Assembly (NCBI RefSeq): GCF_900103415.1
Contig: NZ_FMXB01000008.1
Location: 50,676-114,675 of the forward strand
DNA length: 64,000 nt
Origin: Methanobrevibacter millerae
GTDB lineage: Archaea > Methanobacteriota > Methanobacteria > Methanobacteriales > Methanobacteriaceae
Direction of reading: 5' to 3'
The position numbers were made by a program, and so were the translations under genes. The notes beneath the pieces were generated by a model. It had not been told where the DNA came from. It worked only from the letters and a program-made list of their open reading frames with translations, and did no database searches. Below, one piece after another: positions 1 to 9,502 of this stretch (positions are counted from its first letter, which is position 1; every line of letters begins with the position of its first letter).

Positions 1-10
1 CAGTATATTA

Positions 11-40
11 TTTGGAGTTTAAAATTAAACCCCAAATTTT
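11..40. terminator. hairpin downstream of tRNA genes
   Basis: Positions 11-22 and 25-36 form a near-perfect inverted repeat with one mismatch (TTTGGAGTTTAA against TTAAACCCCAAA), followed on the plus strand by TTTT. It lies about 55 bases past the 3' end of the minus-strand tRNA-Lys, so it could end the tRNA transcript or a gene entering from the left edge. Function is inferred from shape only. Confidence 0.35.
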
Positions 41-91
41 GGAGATCAAAATATGAAAGCATATCTTTGAATGGCCAGATAATAAGGCCAA

Positions 92-165
92 TGAGTGCGA
101 AGGGAATTGAACCCCCGATTTTCGGATTAAAAGTCCGACGTATTACCCTACTATACTACGCACCC
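92..165 (-). tRNA. tRNA-Lys (anticodon TTT)
   Basis: The minus strand folds as a cloverleaf: acceptor GGGTGCG pairs with CGCACTC (one G-U), the anticodon stem is TCGGA/TCCGA with loop CTTTTAA giving anticodon TTT, and the T arm is GGGGG-TTCAATT-CCCTT. The discriminator base is A and no CCA is encoded. Length is 74 bases with no intron. It lies 28 bases downstream of tRNA-Pro on the same strand, so the two are probably co-transcribed. Confidence 0.95.
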
Positions 166-193
166 GCTATGAATAATTATTCTGAAATTTGAA

Positions 194-265
194 TGGGAAA
201 GCCAAGACTCGAACTTGATTCCCATGCTTCCAAAGCACAGATGCTAACCCGTACACCACTCTCCC
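194..265 (-). tRNA. tRNA-Pro (anticodon TGG)
   Basis: Minus-strand cloverleaf: acceptor GGGAGAG pairs with CTTTCCC, the anticodon stem TGTGC/GCATG carries loop TTTGGAA (anticodon TGG), and the T arm is TCAAG-TTCGAGT-CTTGG. Discriminator A, no encoded CCA, no intron, 72 bases. It is the promoter-proximal member of the tRNA pair. Confidence 0.95.
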
Positions 266-578
266 AACATGAAATTCAAATTTTTCTTCAACTCATAATG
301 CTAAGATTAGAATATTTTCTAAATCTGCTATACAAGTTAATCCATCGATCTAATTATTTAAAAGCCGTAAAAAATCAGTTTCATTAGATAACTCTAATGG
401 AAGATAAACAAAATATAACGGGTAATGAAAAAAAGGTAATTGGCGGATAATTAATCATTAAGCCCAAAGTTGGACTTAACCAAATACCTACTGCATTGCC
501 ACGCAGAAATATTCTGTCTATTCATTGACTTTGTACAACTCGGGCATTTAATATTCATAACAATCTCTCATTAATTTA

Positions 579-729
579 TTGAAATCTAAATAATAATCTA
601 TTTCATTTTATATATAAATCAAATAAAGGAAACACTTTATATTAACCTACACATCCAATTGAAATCTAAATAATAATCTATTTCATCCCATATATAAATC
701 AAATAAAGGAAACACTTTATATTAACCTA
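579..729. repeat. two-copy direct repeat, 71-bp units at 80-bp period
   Basis: Units 579-649 and 659-729 are identical except for three bases (TTT at 607-609 becomes CCC at 687-689). They are separated by a 9-base spacer. Both units start TTGAAATCTAAATAATAATC and end ATATTAACCTA. The unit is AT-rich, has no coding frame and lies in the intergenic region between the tRNA genes and pan. Confidence 0.9.
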
Positions 730-1025
730 AAACACATATTATGATACTGCTAACATCAGGTTTTGTACTCTTTTTAATCCGGTTATTTGAATATTGTCAT
801 AGTTAAAACAACTAAACTTTTATCCGCATTAGAAATTAGAAAATATATACAGAGAGTCCATAGATTATCCGTTGACTATGAATCGAAGCTGAAGGATTAA
901 TTAATTTAAGTGATTCCACCTTACATTAACATTACATTGGATTCCAGAACCTATTTTTTGATGAATATTTTACCAAATGACAATCCTTTTTGCAGATAAG
1001 AATCATATATTATATTAATAATATA

Positions 1026-1037
1026 ATTTTTATATAA
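1026..1037 (+). promoter_or_regulatory. TATA box of pan
   Basis: TTTTTATATAA lies about 40 bases before the pan start codon, leaving a leader of about 20 bases that holds the ribosome binding site AGGGGA. This is the usual archaeal spacing. Confidence 0.55.
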
Positions 1038-1073
1038 CCCACAGGATTATCTTAAAAAACAGGGGAAAATAAA

Positions 1074-2264
1074 ATGGAATCTGTAGACGATTTTACAAAG
1101 GAAGAATTGCTTGAAACGATTGAACTTTTAAAAGATGAAAACGAAAAGACCGTTGACGAGCTGATGGAGAAATTAAGAAGCATTGAAGGCGAACAGTTCA
1201 AGACCAGCATCTCCAATCGCCAGATGGAAGGCAAAATCAGAGAGCTTAAAGGCGAAATCAACTCATTTAAAAAGACCCCTTTAATCCTTGCAACGGTAAC
1301 CGAAGTCTTTGATGACAAGCAGGTGGGAATCCAGGGCGCAGTGGGACATGAATTCCTGGTTACCTATCCAGGTTCAATTAAAAAGGAATCATTGGTACCC
1401 GGTGCAAGAGTAGCATTAAACCAGAAGAATTTAGGCGTAGTCCGCGTATTTCCACCTAAAAAAGACAGGAACGTAGCAGCAATGGAAATTGATGAAAAGC
1501 CTGAAACGACCTATGATGACATTGGAGGCCTTGACCCCCAAATCACAGAAGTAAAGGAGACTGTAGAGCTTCCGATTAAAAATCCTGAAATATTTAAAGA
1601 AATCGGAATCGATCCGCCAAAGGGAATACTTCTTTACGGACCTCCGGGAACAGGAAAAACCCTGCTTGCAAAAGCCGTGGCAAATGAAACCAATGCAACC
1701 TTCATAAAGATTGTAGCTTCCGAATTCGTGAACAAATACCTTGGTGAAGGTTCAAGAATCGTGAGGGACGTATTTGAGCTTGCGAAGGAAAAATCCCCTG
1801 CAATAATATTCATTGATGAAATCGACGCAATCGGAACAAAAAGGGTTGGAAGCAGTGAAGGAGCAGACAGGGAAGTTCAAAGAACCCTAATGCAATTACT
1901 AGCAGAACTTGACGGATTCGAATCAAGGGGAGACGTCGGAATCGTTGCGGCCACCAACAGACCAGACATTCTGGATGAGGCTCTTTTAAGGCCGGGAAGA
2001 TTCGACAGGGCAATTGCAGTGCCGAATCCGGTAAAGGAAAGCAGGCAGAAAATCCTTGAAATACACACCGCCAAAATGAAAATAGACGAAGACATTGATT
2101 TCGATGAAATAAGCGAAGTAACGGAAGGATTGTCCGGAGCAGACCTTAAGGCCGTTTGTACGGAAGCTGGAATGTTTGCAATCAGAGCCGAGAGAAAACA
2201 GGTAATCGCAAAGGATTTCCTTGACGCCATCGACAAAATCATGTCGGATATCAAAATAAGTTAA
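1074..2264 (+). CDS. pan: proteasome-activating nucleotidase (PAN AAA+ ATPase)
   Basis: Hexameric AAA+ unfoldase that feeds proteins to the archaeal 20S proteasome. Residues 1-65 are a charged coiled coil, about 70-140 form the OB domain, Walker A GPPGTGKT is at 189-196, Walker B IIFIDEID at 244-251, and the second-region RPGRFDR at about 306-312. The length of 396 aa is slightly short for the family. The ATG follows AGGGGA with good spacing. The C-terminus reads MSDIKIS, so the hydrophobic-Tyr-X gate-opening tail that PANs normally carry is not present. The family assignment is certain; the effect of the missing tail is inference. Confidence 0.95.
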   Translation: MESVDDFTKEELLETIELLKDENEKTVDELMEKLRSIEGEQFKTSISNRQMEGKIRELKGEINSFKKTPLILATVTEVFDDKQVGIQGAVGHEFLVTYPGSIKKESLVPGARVALNQKNLGVVRVFPPKKDRNVAAMEIDEKPETTYDDIGGLDPQITEVKETVELPIKNPEIFKEIGIDPPKGILLYGPPGTGKTLLAKAVANETNATFIKIVASEFVNKYLGEGSRIVRDVFELAKEKSPAIIFIDEIDAIGTKRVGSSEGADREVQRTLMQLLAELDGFESRGDVGIVAATNRPDILDEALLRPGRFDRAIAVPNPVKESRQKILEIHTAKMKIDEDIDFDEISEVTEGLSGADLKAVCTEAGMFAIRAERKQVIAKDFLDAIDKIMSDIKIS

Positions 2265-2343
2265 TCTTTTTATATTAATACATACAAAGAATAAGAATAT
2301 ACTTATTTTTAAGATAATTTTTTTATTATTAACGGTGAATTAG

Positions 2344-3927
2344 ATGACACATTGGATTGAAAACATAGCTGATGAATTAAGTAAAAAAGACGTAGAAGAA
2401 CATATCATAGCAAGCGGAACCTCAATATCAGGTTCAATACACATTGGAAACTCTTGCGACATATTCATAGCTAACGCAGTTGGAAAGAAATTAAGAGAAA
2501 AAGGAAAGGAAGCCAAAACCATATGGATTGCAGACGACAACGATCCGCTCAGGAAAGTTCCATATCCGCTTCCTGAAGACTACGACCAGTATTTGGGAAT
2601 GCCGTACTCAACAATTCCATGTCCTGACGGATGCTGCAGCAACTTCGTGGAGCACTTCGAAAAGCCATTGCTGAATGTCATTGAAGATTATGGCATTGAA
2701 ATGGAAGCCAAATCAGGATACGAAATGTATAAAAGCGGAGTTTATGACGACTACATTAGGATTTCATTTGAAAATGTTAATGAGATAAGGGAAATCTTCA
2801 ACGAATACAGAAGGGAGCCTTTAGCTGAAGACTGGCTGCCTTACAATCCTGTCTGTGAAGAGTGCGGACGTATCAATACCACTTACGCTTATGACTATGA
2901 CGGAGACATCGTGAAATACAGATGTGAATGCGGCCATGAAGGCGAAATGGATATCAAATCCGGAAACGGAAAACTCACATGGAGAGTCGAATGGGCAGCA
3001 AGATGGAAAATATTCGGCATTACCTGCGAACCTTTCGGAAAAGACCACGCAGCAAGCGGAGGATCATACGACGTGAGCAGCGTCATTTCAGAAAAAATCT
3101 TTGATTATCCTGCACCTTATCCAGTTCCATACGAATGGATTACCTTGGACGGTGAAGCTATGAGTAAATCCCACGGCGTATTCTTCGCTCCGGACGAATG
3201 GCTTAAAATCGGTCCGGCCGAAAGCCTTAACTATTACTTATTCAGGTCAAAACCAATGAAAGCAAAGGATTTCTCACCTAAAATGCCTTACCTTGACTTT
3301 ATAGACCAGTTTGACAAGGTTGAAAAAGTGTTCTATAACGAAGAGGAAGCTCCTTCCGAAAAAGAGGACAGGAAATTCAGGGAAATCTATGAAATAGCCC
3401 AAATCAATGCCGGCGAGCCTCTGCCTTTCAGGCCACCATTCAGATTTTTGGTTAACGCATACCAGATTGCAGGTGACGATTTGGAGAAAATCTTTGAAAT
3501 ACTTAAGAAAAACTCACAGCTGACCAAAAGCTTTGAGGATAAGGAATTTGATGACTTGACCGAACTGGAAATGTCCCAATACCGTGAAAGGGTCGATAAC
3601 GTAATTTACTGGTTAGATACCTATGCACCAAAATTCGTTAAGTTCCAGGTACAAACCAAGAAAGTCCCTAACCTGCCGTTAACTGACGAACAAACCCAAT
3701 TCCTTGATGCTTTGGCAGATTTAATTGAAGCGACAGAGTTCAGCGATGCCAAGGAATTGCACGATGCCATGTACGGAATTTTAGAAAACCTGGGCTTAAA
3801 GCCACAAAAAGGTTTCCAGGCAATCTATAAAATGATTCTTGGTCAAAAACAAGGCCCTAGAGCAGCATCATTCCTGTTAAGTTTAGACAAGGACTTTGTA
3901 GTTAAAAGATTAAGAAAAGAAGCTTAA
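2344..3927 (+). CDS. lysS: class I lysyl-tRNA synthetase
   Basis: Charges tRNA-Lys. This is the archaeal class I type rather than the common class II LysRS: a Rossmann nucleotide site with the HIGH-like motif HIGN near residue 36 and a KMSKS-like MSKSHG near residue 278. A zinc-finger-like set of cysteines (CEEC and CECG) lies at about 175-200. At 527 aa it is full length. The gene has its own TATA-like sequence (TTTTTATATTAATA, about 2269) and ends in a strong hairpin. It sits 2 kb from a tRNA-Lys gene, but nothing suggests a functional coupling. Confidence 0.96.
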   Translation: MTHWIENIADELSKKDVEEHIIASGTSISGSIHIGNSCDIFIANAVGKKLREKGKEAKTIWIADDNDPLRKVPYPLPEDYDQYLGMPYSTIPCPDGCCSNFVEHFEKPLLNVIEDYGIEMEAKSGYEMYKSGVYDDYIRISFENVNEIREIFNEYRREPLAEDWLPYNPVCEECGRINTTYAYDYDGDIVKYRCECGHEGEMDIKSGNGKLTWRVEWAARWKIFGITCEPFGKDHAASGGSYDVSSVISEKIFDYPAPYPVPYEWITLDGEAMSKSHGVFFAPDEWLKIGPAESLNYYLFRSKPMKAKDFSPKMPYLDFIDQFDKVEKVFYNEEEAPSEKEDRKFREIYEIAQINAGEPLPFRPPFRFLVNAYQIAGDDLEKIFEILKKNSQLTKSFEDKEFDDLTELEMSQYRERVDNVIYWLDTYAPKFVKFQVQTKKVPNLPLTDEQTQFLDALADLIEATEFSDAKELHDAMYGILENLGLKPQKGFQAIYKMILGQKQGPRAASFLLSLDKDFVVKRLRKEA

Positions 3928-3950
3928 ATCAAGCTTCTAAACTCTTTTTT
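3918..3950 (+). terminator. intrinsic terminator of lysS
   Basis: AGAAGCTT (3918-3925) pairs perfectly with AAGCTTCT (3931-3938) and is followed by a T-rich run. The lysS stop codon (3925-3927) starts in the stem. The 3' end of the convergent acetyltransferase gene lies in the same hairpin. Confidence 0.75.
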
Positions 3951-4307
3951 TATTAAAATTTCATCATCATTTTTGACAATTTCATAATCGAGTTTTTTAA
4001 AAATTTCAAGGGCAAGATCATCCTCGTCCAGATAGGCATAAGAGGCCTTAAAGCCCAAATCAATAGCTATCTTTTCAAGCTGCTTAATCAACTTATATGA
4101 AATCTTTTCACGGTTTTTAGATGATTTAATGAACAGGCTTACAATTTCAACGGATTGTGAATCAAATACCTTAAAGCTGGCGCATCCCAGGGTTGAATCG
4201 GGTCCGACCAAAAGCAGCACGACCTGTGGATCGTCCAATACGCATCCATATGATTTGCACAATTCAATGAACCTACCATCGCGCTCGTCGGTTACGATGA
4301 CCTGCAT
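3924..4307 (-). CDS. small GNAT-like N-acetyltransferase
   Basis: A 127-aa protein with the outline of a minimal GNAT fold: a beta strand with GCASFKVFD, then [22 protein letters not shown] resembling the acetyl-CoA-binding strand and helix, and a C-terminal [18 protein letters not shown] segment typical of the family. The substrate is unknown. Its start ATG directly abuts the stop of the upstream deaminase gene, so the two form an operon. Its 3' end overlaps the convergent lysS by 4 bases. The family call is from sequence pattern only. Confidence 0.65.
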   Translation of the reverse strand: MQVIVTDERDGRFIELCKSYGCVLDDPQVVLLLVGPDSTLGCASFKVFDSQSVEIVSLFIKSSKNREKISYKLIKQLEKIAIDLGFKASYAYLDEDDLALEIFKKLDYEIVKNDDEILIKKEFRSLI

Positions 4308-4778
4308 CTATTTAACCTCCGTAGTGTTTCCGACCTTAGCCAGTTCCTCATCCCAGATTTCAGAACAGTTGCAGGTGAATTTCAAAAACAAGTCCCTGCA
4401 TCGGATATCGTCAAGAACCACCACTTCGACATCGTTGCATTCAAGGAGATTTTCCGCACCCATCAATGTGGTGTTTTCGCCTATTACGACTCTTGGAATG
4501 TTGTAAAGTATTACGGCACCGGAACACATCGGACAGGGTGACAGGGTTGTATATAATGTGCATTTCCTGTAATCCCCATAATTCAAGCGGCCGGCTTTTT
4601 CTATTGCATCCATTTCGGCATGCAGAATTACAGAACTGTTTTGGATTAATCTGTTATGGCCTTTGGATATCACTTCACCGTCTTTAACCAGGACGGCTCC
4701 AATCGGAATCCCGCCTTCATTTAAAGACTTTTCAGCTTCCTTAATGGCCAGTTCCATAAAATAAGAATCGTTTTTCAT
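4308..4778 (-). CDS. cytosine deaminase-like zinc nucleoside/base deaminase
   Basis: CMP/dCMP-deaminase-fold enzyme of 156 aa. The zinc and catalytic motifs are HAE at 53-55 and PCPMC at 81-85. The whole sequence, including GIPIGAVL, TLYTTLSPC, IPRVVIGEN and VVVLDD, follows fungal cytosine deaminase (Fcy1) much more than the tRNA adenosine deaminase TadA. The likely reaction is cytosine to uracil (pyrimidine salvage); guanine or a related base is an alternative. It is the first gene of a two-gene operon with the acetyltransferase. Confidence 0.8.
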   Translation of the reverse strand: MKNDSYFMELAIKEAEKSLNEGGIPIGAVLVKDGEVISKGHNRLIQNSSVILHAEMDAIEKAGRLNYGDYRKCTLYTTLSPCPMCSGAVILYNIPRVVIGENTTLMGAENLLECNDVEVVVLDDIRCRDLFLKFTCNCSEIWDEELAKVGNTTEVK

Positions 4779-4809
4779 GAAAAAAAGAATAGAGATGATT
4801 AATTGATAA

Positions 4810-5901
4810 TCATCCTTTTAATCTGTTAAACAAACCGCCTTTGCTGGATTGTTTTTGATTGTCTTCTTTAAGTTTATCAACTTGTCCTCTCAAATCGGAA
4901 ATGGTTCTTTGAGATTCGTTGGATAATTTGTCATAATTACTCTGTTTGATTTTTAATTCGGATTTGAGAGTAACTATTTCCTCTTTCAATTTGTCAATGG
5001 ATTTTTGGGCTTGTTCATCAACTTCATCCTTGTAATCGCCCATTTCGATGAGTTTTTTCCTTAAATCATCAACTTCGCCTTGAAGTGTGGAAACTTCTTT
5101 TTTGGATTCTTCCAACTCATCATTGGAGGTTTTTAAATTATCCCTTAACTTTTGATTGGTTTTTTCCAATTCTTCAACATTTGAAGATTGCAAATCAGAA
5201 ATTTTGGCTTTTAATGAGGCAATTTTTTCTTCATATCCATCTTTAATGCTGTCCAATTCAGATTGGAGTCTGTCAGTTCTTGCCTTATTGACTGCACTGT
5301 CTGCACCCAATTCGCCAATACGATTGCTTAAATCTTCATTGATGTCAAGCTGATTATAATATTTCCTGGAAGTTTTTTCTAGAGCGTCAGACAATTCTTT
5401 TTTAAGACGTTTGAGCTCACCGTTTTCCTTCTTTAAATCAGGAATGATTGTATTAGTCAGATAATTCAATTCATTTGATTGATTTTTTAATTTTGATTCT
5501 TTTTCCTTTAGCTCTTTTTTCAACTTAGCAACAGAAGAATCATCTTTTTTAGGCTGCTTTTTAGGTTCTTCTTTAGGTTTTTCAACAATCTTTTCAGGAA
5601 CTTCCTCAACTACAGGTTCCTCAACAACCTCTTCAGGAGCTTCCTCTTCAACAGCTTCTTCAAGAGGAGCTTCCTCAACAACCTCTTCAGCTACTTCTTC
5701 AACAGCTTCTTCCTCAGTTACAACCTCTTCAGCTACTTCTTCTTTGATTTCTTCAACTTGAGGTTCAACTGGTTTTTCTTCAGTTTTTACAAGTTTATCT
5801 TCAGTTTCACTTGAAACTTCTTTTTTAGAGTTTTTACCTAATTTAGTAAAGTCTAATCTTACTTTATTTCCATACATTTTATTTGCTGGTTCATCAGCCA
5901 T
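4810..5901 (-). CDS. acidic coiled-coil protein
   Basis: No recognised family. The protein of 363 aa has a short basic N-terminus (MADEPANK, then VRLDFTKLGK), an acidic low-complexity stretch of Glu/Val repeats at about 40-110, a long heptad-repeat coiled coil at about 125-350, and a Gly-rich basic tail (GGLFNRLKG). There is no signal peptide or membrane span, so it is cytoplasmic and probably structural or a scaffold. I place the start at the ATG at 5901 because GGTGAT precedes it; the frame stays open to a TTG at 5922 with no binding site. It is transcribed divergently from polC. Confidence 0.8.
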   Translation of the reverse strand: MADEPANKMYGNKVRLDFTKLGKNSKKEVSSETEDKLVKTEEKPVEPQVEEIKEEVAEEVVTEEEAVEEVAEEVVEEAPLEEAVEEEAPEEVVEEPVVEEVPEKIVEKPKEEPKKQPKKDDSSVAKLKKELKEKESKLKNQSNELNYLTNTIIPDLKKENGELKRLKKELSDALEKTSRKYYNQLDINEDLSNRIGELGADSAVNKARTDRLQSELDSIKDGYEEKIASLKAKISDLQSSNVEELEKTNQKLRDNLKTSNDELEESKKEVSTLQGEVDDLRKKLIEMGDYKDEVDEQAQKSIDKLKEEIVTLKSELKIKQSNYDKLSNESQRTISDLRGQVDKLKEDNQKQSSKGGLFNRLKG

Positions 5902-6099
5902 CTTTATCACCACTAAAAGCAATGAAAAATTTTTAAAAGTTCAACAGTCTATGTAAAGTAAACATTTCTTTTTTAAAATATTTAAATCTTTATAAATTTA
6001 ATATATAAAGGGTTGCAAATTTCACACTTCCCTAAATTTAATATAGTTCGAAATATACATATAATAACTAACTGATTTTAAAAAAACCACGGCGATATT

Positions 6100-9000
6100 A
6101 TGGATTATTTTGAAAGATTGGAAGCTGAAACACATGTATTATACGACATAGCTAATGAAGCACGTTCAAAAGGTTTGGATGTTGAAACGAAAACCGAAGT
6201 GCCATTGGCAAAGGATTTAGCTGAAAGGGTTGAAGGGCTTGTCGGTCCTGAAAACGTAGCTAAGCGTATAAAGAAATTAGAGGAAGATATGAGTAGGGAA
6301 GAAGTGGCCTTTGAAATAGCCGCCGAGATTGCCTCAGGCAAGTTCGAACTGATTGGCGAAAAGGCGGAATATGACGAGGAGCAAAGATGCGACCAAGGCC
6401 TAAGAACAGCTCTGGCCATCTTGACAGAAGGGGTTGTAGCCGCTCCTCTGGAAGGTATCTCCCAGGTTAAAATCAAGGACAATTTCGATTCAACAAAATA
6501 TATCGCCGTTTACTTCGCAGGTCCTATCAGAAGCGCTGGAGGTACTGCTGCAGCACTTGCCGTTCTGTTGGGAGACAAGATTAGGCAAGCAATTAACATT
6601 GATGCATTCAAGCCGATTGAAGATGAGATTGAGCGTTACGTGGAGGAAGTTGAGCTTTACGAATCTGAAGTTACAAACCTCCAGTATTCACCGACACCGG
6701 AAGAGGTGAGGTTTGCGGCCAATCACATCCCCGTTGAGGTAACTGGCGAACAGACAGACCAGGTCGAGGTTTCACACAGGGATCTGGAACGTGTCGAGAC
6801 GAACAACATCCGTGGAGGGGCGCTGCTCGCTATGGTTGAGGGAGTTATTCAGAAATCCAAAAAGATTCACAAGATTTCAAACAAGCTCGGTCTCAACTGG
6901 GAATGGCTTACGGAATATTCAAAGCCTAAAAAGGAGGAATCTTCAGAATCATCCGATGATTCAGACGTTGTAAGCGAACCAAAATACATTCAGGATATCA
7001 TTGGCGGAAGACCCATTCTCGGATATCCTTCAGAAAAGGGTGGATTCAGGCTAAGATACGGCAGGTCAAGGAACACCGGGCTTGCCACAATGGGAGTCCA
7101 TCCGGCAACAATGGCTCTTCTTGACTTCCTGGCCGTTGGAACGCAGCTTAAAATCGAATATCCTGGAAAAGGAAACTGCGTTGTTCCAGTCGATTCCATT
7201 GAAGGACCGACAGTCAAGCTTAAAAACGGCGATGTCGTAATCCTCAACAGCGTAAAGCAGGCCAGGGAACTTAAAAAGGACGTTGTGGAAATATTGTTCC
7301 TTGGAGACATGCTTGTCGCATTCGGGGAATTCTTAAGAAACAACCAGCCGCTTTATCCTTCAGGATGGTGTGAAGAATGGTGGATTGGGCTTTTAAAGGA
7401 AAGCGAGAACTACAGCGAAGATGACGATTTGGATTTGGGAAGGCTTGAATACGATTATCTATCAGCCAAGGAGGCCTTTGAGCTATCCAAGAAATACAAC
7501 ATTCCACTTCATCCCAAATACACTTACTGCTATGATGACGTGACGATTGAAGATTTGAATGCATTATATGACTTATTAATGGAATGCAAGGATACCTACA
7601 GCCTCAATGAAGGTATCAAATTGAAGATGTCCTACCCGAAAAGGACACTTGAAATCATAGGCGTTCCCCATATCGTGCGTGACAATCAAATAATAATTGA
7701 TGCGGACAATTCATATGCGCTTCTTGCAACGCTGGTAGACAGGCTGCCTCAAAAAGAAACGACGATTGAAGCCTTAAACGAAATTTCCAATATCGAAATC
7801 AAGAACAAGGCTCCGGCATATATCGGCACCCGTGTAGGAAGACCTGAAAAATCAAAGGAAAGGCTGATGAAGCCTGCGCCACATGGACTATTTCCTATCG
7901 GACAGTACGGAGGAGCCCAAAGGCTTGTTGCAAACGCAGCCAAAAAGGGCACCATCAAAGTCGAGCTTTCAAGAAGGAAATGTACCAATCCGGACTGCAA
8001 GCTAATGTCTTTCAGCTCAATATGTCCAAACTGCGGTTCACCTACCGAAATGGGCAGGCCGGAACTTAAAAAGATCAATTTATCCTCAATGCTTAAGAAG
8101 GCATCAGATAACGTCGGCGTAAGAAAAGTCGACAAGGTAAAGTGCGTTGTAGGTATGATTTCAGAGTCAAAGCTTCCTGAACCACTTGAAAAGGGAATAT
8201 TAAGGGCTAAAAATGAAGTATTTACATTTAAGGACGGAACAGTTCGCCATGACTCCACAGACTTGCCGCTGACCCATTTCATTCCTAAGGAAATCGGAGT
8301 AAGCGTTGAAAAGCTCCTGGAAATGGGCTATGAAAAGGACTGCTATGGAAATCCTATCGAAAATGAAAATCAAATTATAGAGCTTAGGGTACAGGACGTC
8401 GTCATTTCAGACAACTGTGCCGAATACCTCGTGAACACTTCACATTTCATTGACGATGAGCTGAGCAAATTCTACGGAATGGACACATTCTATAACGTAA
8501 AGACAAAAGAGGATTTGATTGGACATCTGATTGCGGGACTGGCTCCCCACACGTCTGCAGGAGTTCTGGGCCGCATAGTCGGATTCACAAAGGCGTTAGG
8601 ATGTTACGCTCACCCGTACTTCCACTCCGCAAAGCGTAGAAACTGTGACAGTGACGAAGATGCCGTAATGCTGCTTCTGGACGCATTAATTAACTTCTCA
8701 AAAACTTACCTTCCGAATACGAGAGGGGGAAGTATGGATGCTCCGCTGGTTCTGTCCACAAGAATCGATCCAGAAGAGATAGATGACGAATCCCACAACC
8801 TTGATATCTATGACAGGTTCCCTGTTGAATTTTATGACAGGACAAAGGATCCTTTAAAGCCTGCAGAGGTTCTGGATTTGATTGACAACGTTGAAATGCA
8901 TCTTGGAACGCCGCAGCAGTATGAGGGACTGATGTTTTCACACCACACCTCAAGCATTCACGCAGGGCCTACAGTATGCCTTTATAAAAGATTGCCGTCA

Positions 9001-9396
9001 ATGAAGGAAAAGGTTGAGGCACAGATTGAGCTTGCAGAAAAGATTCGTGCCGTAGACCAAAGGGGAGTCGTTGAAAAGGTATTGTCTTCCCACTTTTTAC
9101 CTGACATCATGGGAAATTCAAGGGCATTTTCCAAGCAGAAGGTAAGATGCACAAAATGCAATTCCAAGTACAGGAGAATACCGCTGACCGGAAAATGTAC
9201 AAAATGCGGAGGAAACCTGATTCTTTCAGTTTCCAAGGGATCCGTTCAAAAGTATCTTGGAATATCTCAGGACCTTGTTAACAGGTATCCTGTGTCACCA
9301 TATTTAAAACAGCGTTTGGAAATTCAGGAATTTGGTATAAATTCACTGTTTGAAAGTGATAAATCAAAACAAAGCTCTTTAGATTTATTCTTCTAA
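6100..9396 (+). CDS. polC: DNA polymerase D large subunit DP2
   Basis: Catalytic subunit of the euryarchaeal replicative polymerase PolD. The 1098-aa sequence is collinear with DP2: an N-terminal domain starting MDYFERLEAETHVLYDIANE, YFAGPIRSAGGTAAALAVLLGD at about 140-160, the catalytic region with NCDSDEDAVMLLLDALINFS (two invariant Asp) near 848-867, and Cys-rich zinc sites CTNPDCKLMSFSSICPNCG and CTKC...CTKCGG. The family often carries inteins; the length and continuity show none here. The small subunit gene is not in the window. Confidence 0.97.
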   Translation: MDYFERLEAETHVLYDIANEARSKGLDVETKTEVPLAKDLAERVEGLVGPENVAKRIKKLEEDMSREEVAFEIAAEIASGKFELIGEKAEYDEEQRCDQGLRTALAILTEGVVAAPLEGISQVKIKDNFDSTKYIAVYFAGPIRSAGGTAAALAVLLGDKIRQAINIDAFKPIEDEIERYVEEVELYESEVTNLQYSPTPEEVRFAANHIPVEVTGEQTDQVEVSHRDLERVETNNIRGGALLAMVEGVIQKSKKIHKISNKLGLNWEWLTEYSKPKKEESSESSDDSDVVSEPKYIQDIIGGRPILGYPSEKGGFRLRYGRSRNTGLATMGVHPATMALLDFLAVGTQLKIEYPGKGNCVVPVDSIEGPTVKLKNGDVVILNSVKQARELKKDVVEILFLGDMLVAFGEFLRNNQPLYPSGWCEEWWIGLLKESENYSEDDDLDLGRLEYDYLSAKEAFELSKKYNIPLHPKYTYCYDDVTIEDLNALYDLLMECKDTYSLNEGIKLKMSYPKRTLEIIGVPHIVRDNQIIIDADNSYALLATLVDRLPQKETTIEALNEISNIEIKNKAPAYIGTRVGRPEKSKERLMKPAPHGLFPIGQYGGAQRLVANAAKKGTIKVELSRRKCTNPDCKLMSFSSICPNCGSPTEMGRPELKKINLSSMLKKASDNVGVRKVDKVKCVVGMISESKLPEPLEKGILRAKNEVFTFKDGTVRHDSTDLPLTHFIPKEIGVSVEKLLEMGYEKDCYGNPIENENQIIELRVQDVVISDNCAEYLVNTSHFIDDELSKFYGMDTFYNVKTKEDLIGHLIAGLAPHTSAGVLGRIVGFTKALGCYAHPYFHSAKRRNCDSDEDAVMLLLDALINFSKTYLPNTRGGSMDAPLVLSTRIDPEEIDDESHNLDIYDRFPVEFYDRTKDPLKPAEVLDLIDNVEMHLGTPQQYEGLMFSHHTSSIHAGPTVCLYKRLPSMKEKVEAQIELAEKIRAVDQRGVVEKVLSSHFLPDIMGNSRAFSKQKVRCTKCNSKYRRIPLTGKCTKCGGNLILSVSKGSVQKYLGISQDLVNRYPVSPYLKQRLEIQEFGINSLFESDKSKQSSLDLFF

Positions 9397-9404
9397 AGAG
9401 TTTT
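9375..9404 (+). terminator. intrinsic terminator of polC
   Basis: CTCTTTAGA (9375-9383) pairs with TCTAAAGAG (9392-9400) and is followed by TTTT. The stop codon TAA at 9394-9396 is inside the 3' arm. Confidence 0.7.
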
Positions 9405-9502
9405 AACCGATTAGTTATCACGCGCTCTAGGAAAAATCTGATATTTATTAATAAGAATAATTAAGAGCAGATGACATTATAGTTCATGTTCACAGCCCAA
9501 GT

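Larger units (their letters stand above)
266..1073. other. long gene-free region with tandem duplication and pan promoter
   Basis: About 800 bases without a credible gene. It contains an 80-bp-period direct duplication (579-729), a somewhat more GC-rich stretch at about 440-545 with no recognised RNA fold, and at its right end the pan promoter. Short ORFs on both strands have no ribosome binding sites and AT-rich nonsense composition. An unrecognised small RNA at 440-545 or around the repeat cannot be excluded. Confidence 0.6.

Noticed and set aside
266..1073. CRISPR-like array around the repeats at 579-729
   Set aside because: Only two units of 71 bp with a 9-bp spacer; unit and spacer sizes do not fit CRISPR and no cas genes are near. 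No CRISPR array was seen anywhere in the window.
92..3927. Functional coupling of tRNA-Lys and class I LysRS by proximity
   Set aside because: They are over 2 kb apart on opposite strands with pan between; chance neighbourhood is enough.
5902..5922. TTG start adding MLLVVIK to the coiled-coil protein
   Set aside because: No binding site upstream, while the GGTGAT inside this stretch serves the ATG at 5901.
6105..8953. Long antisense ORFs opposite polC, nrdD and the adhesins
   Set aside because: They are shadows: no binding sites, low-complexity Ser-rich translations mirroring the codon use of the real gene, and no family resemblance.
6100..9396. Intein in polC, and likewise in nrdD
   Set aside because: Both proteins have normal lengths with continuous family motifs and no intein splicing blocks.
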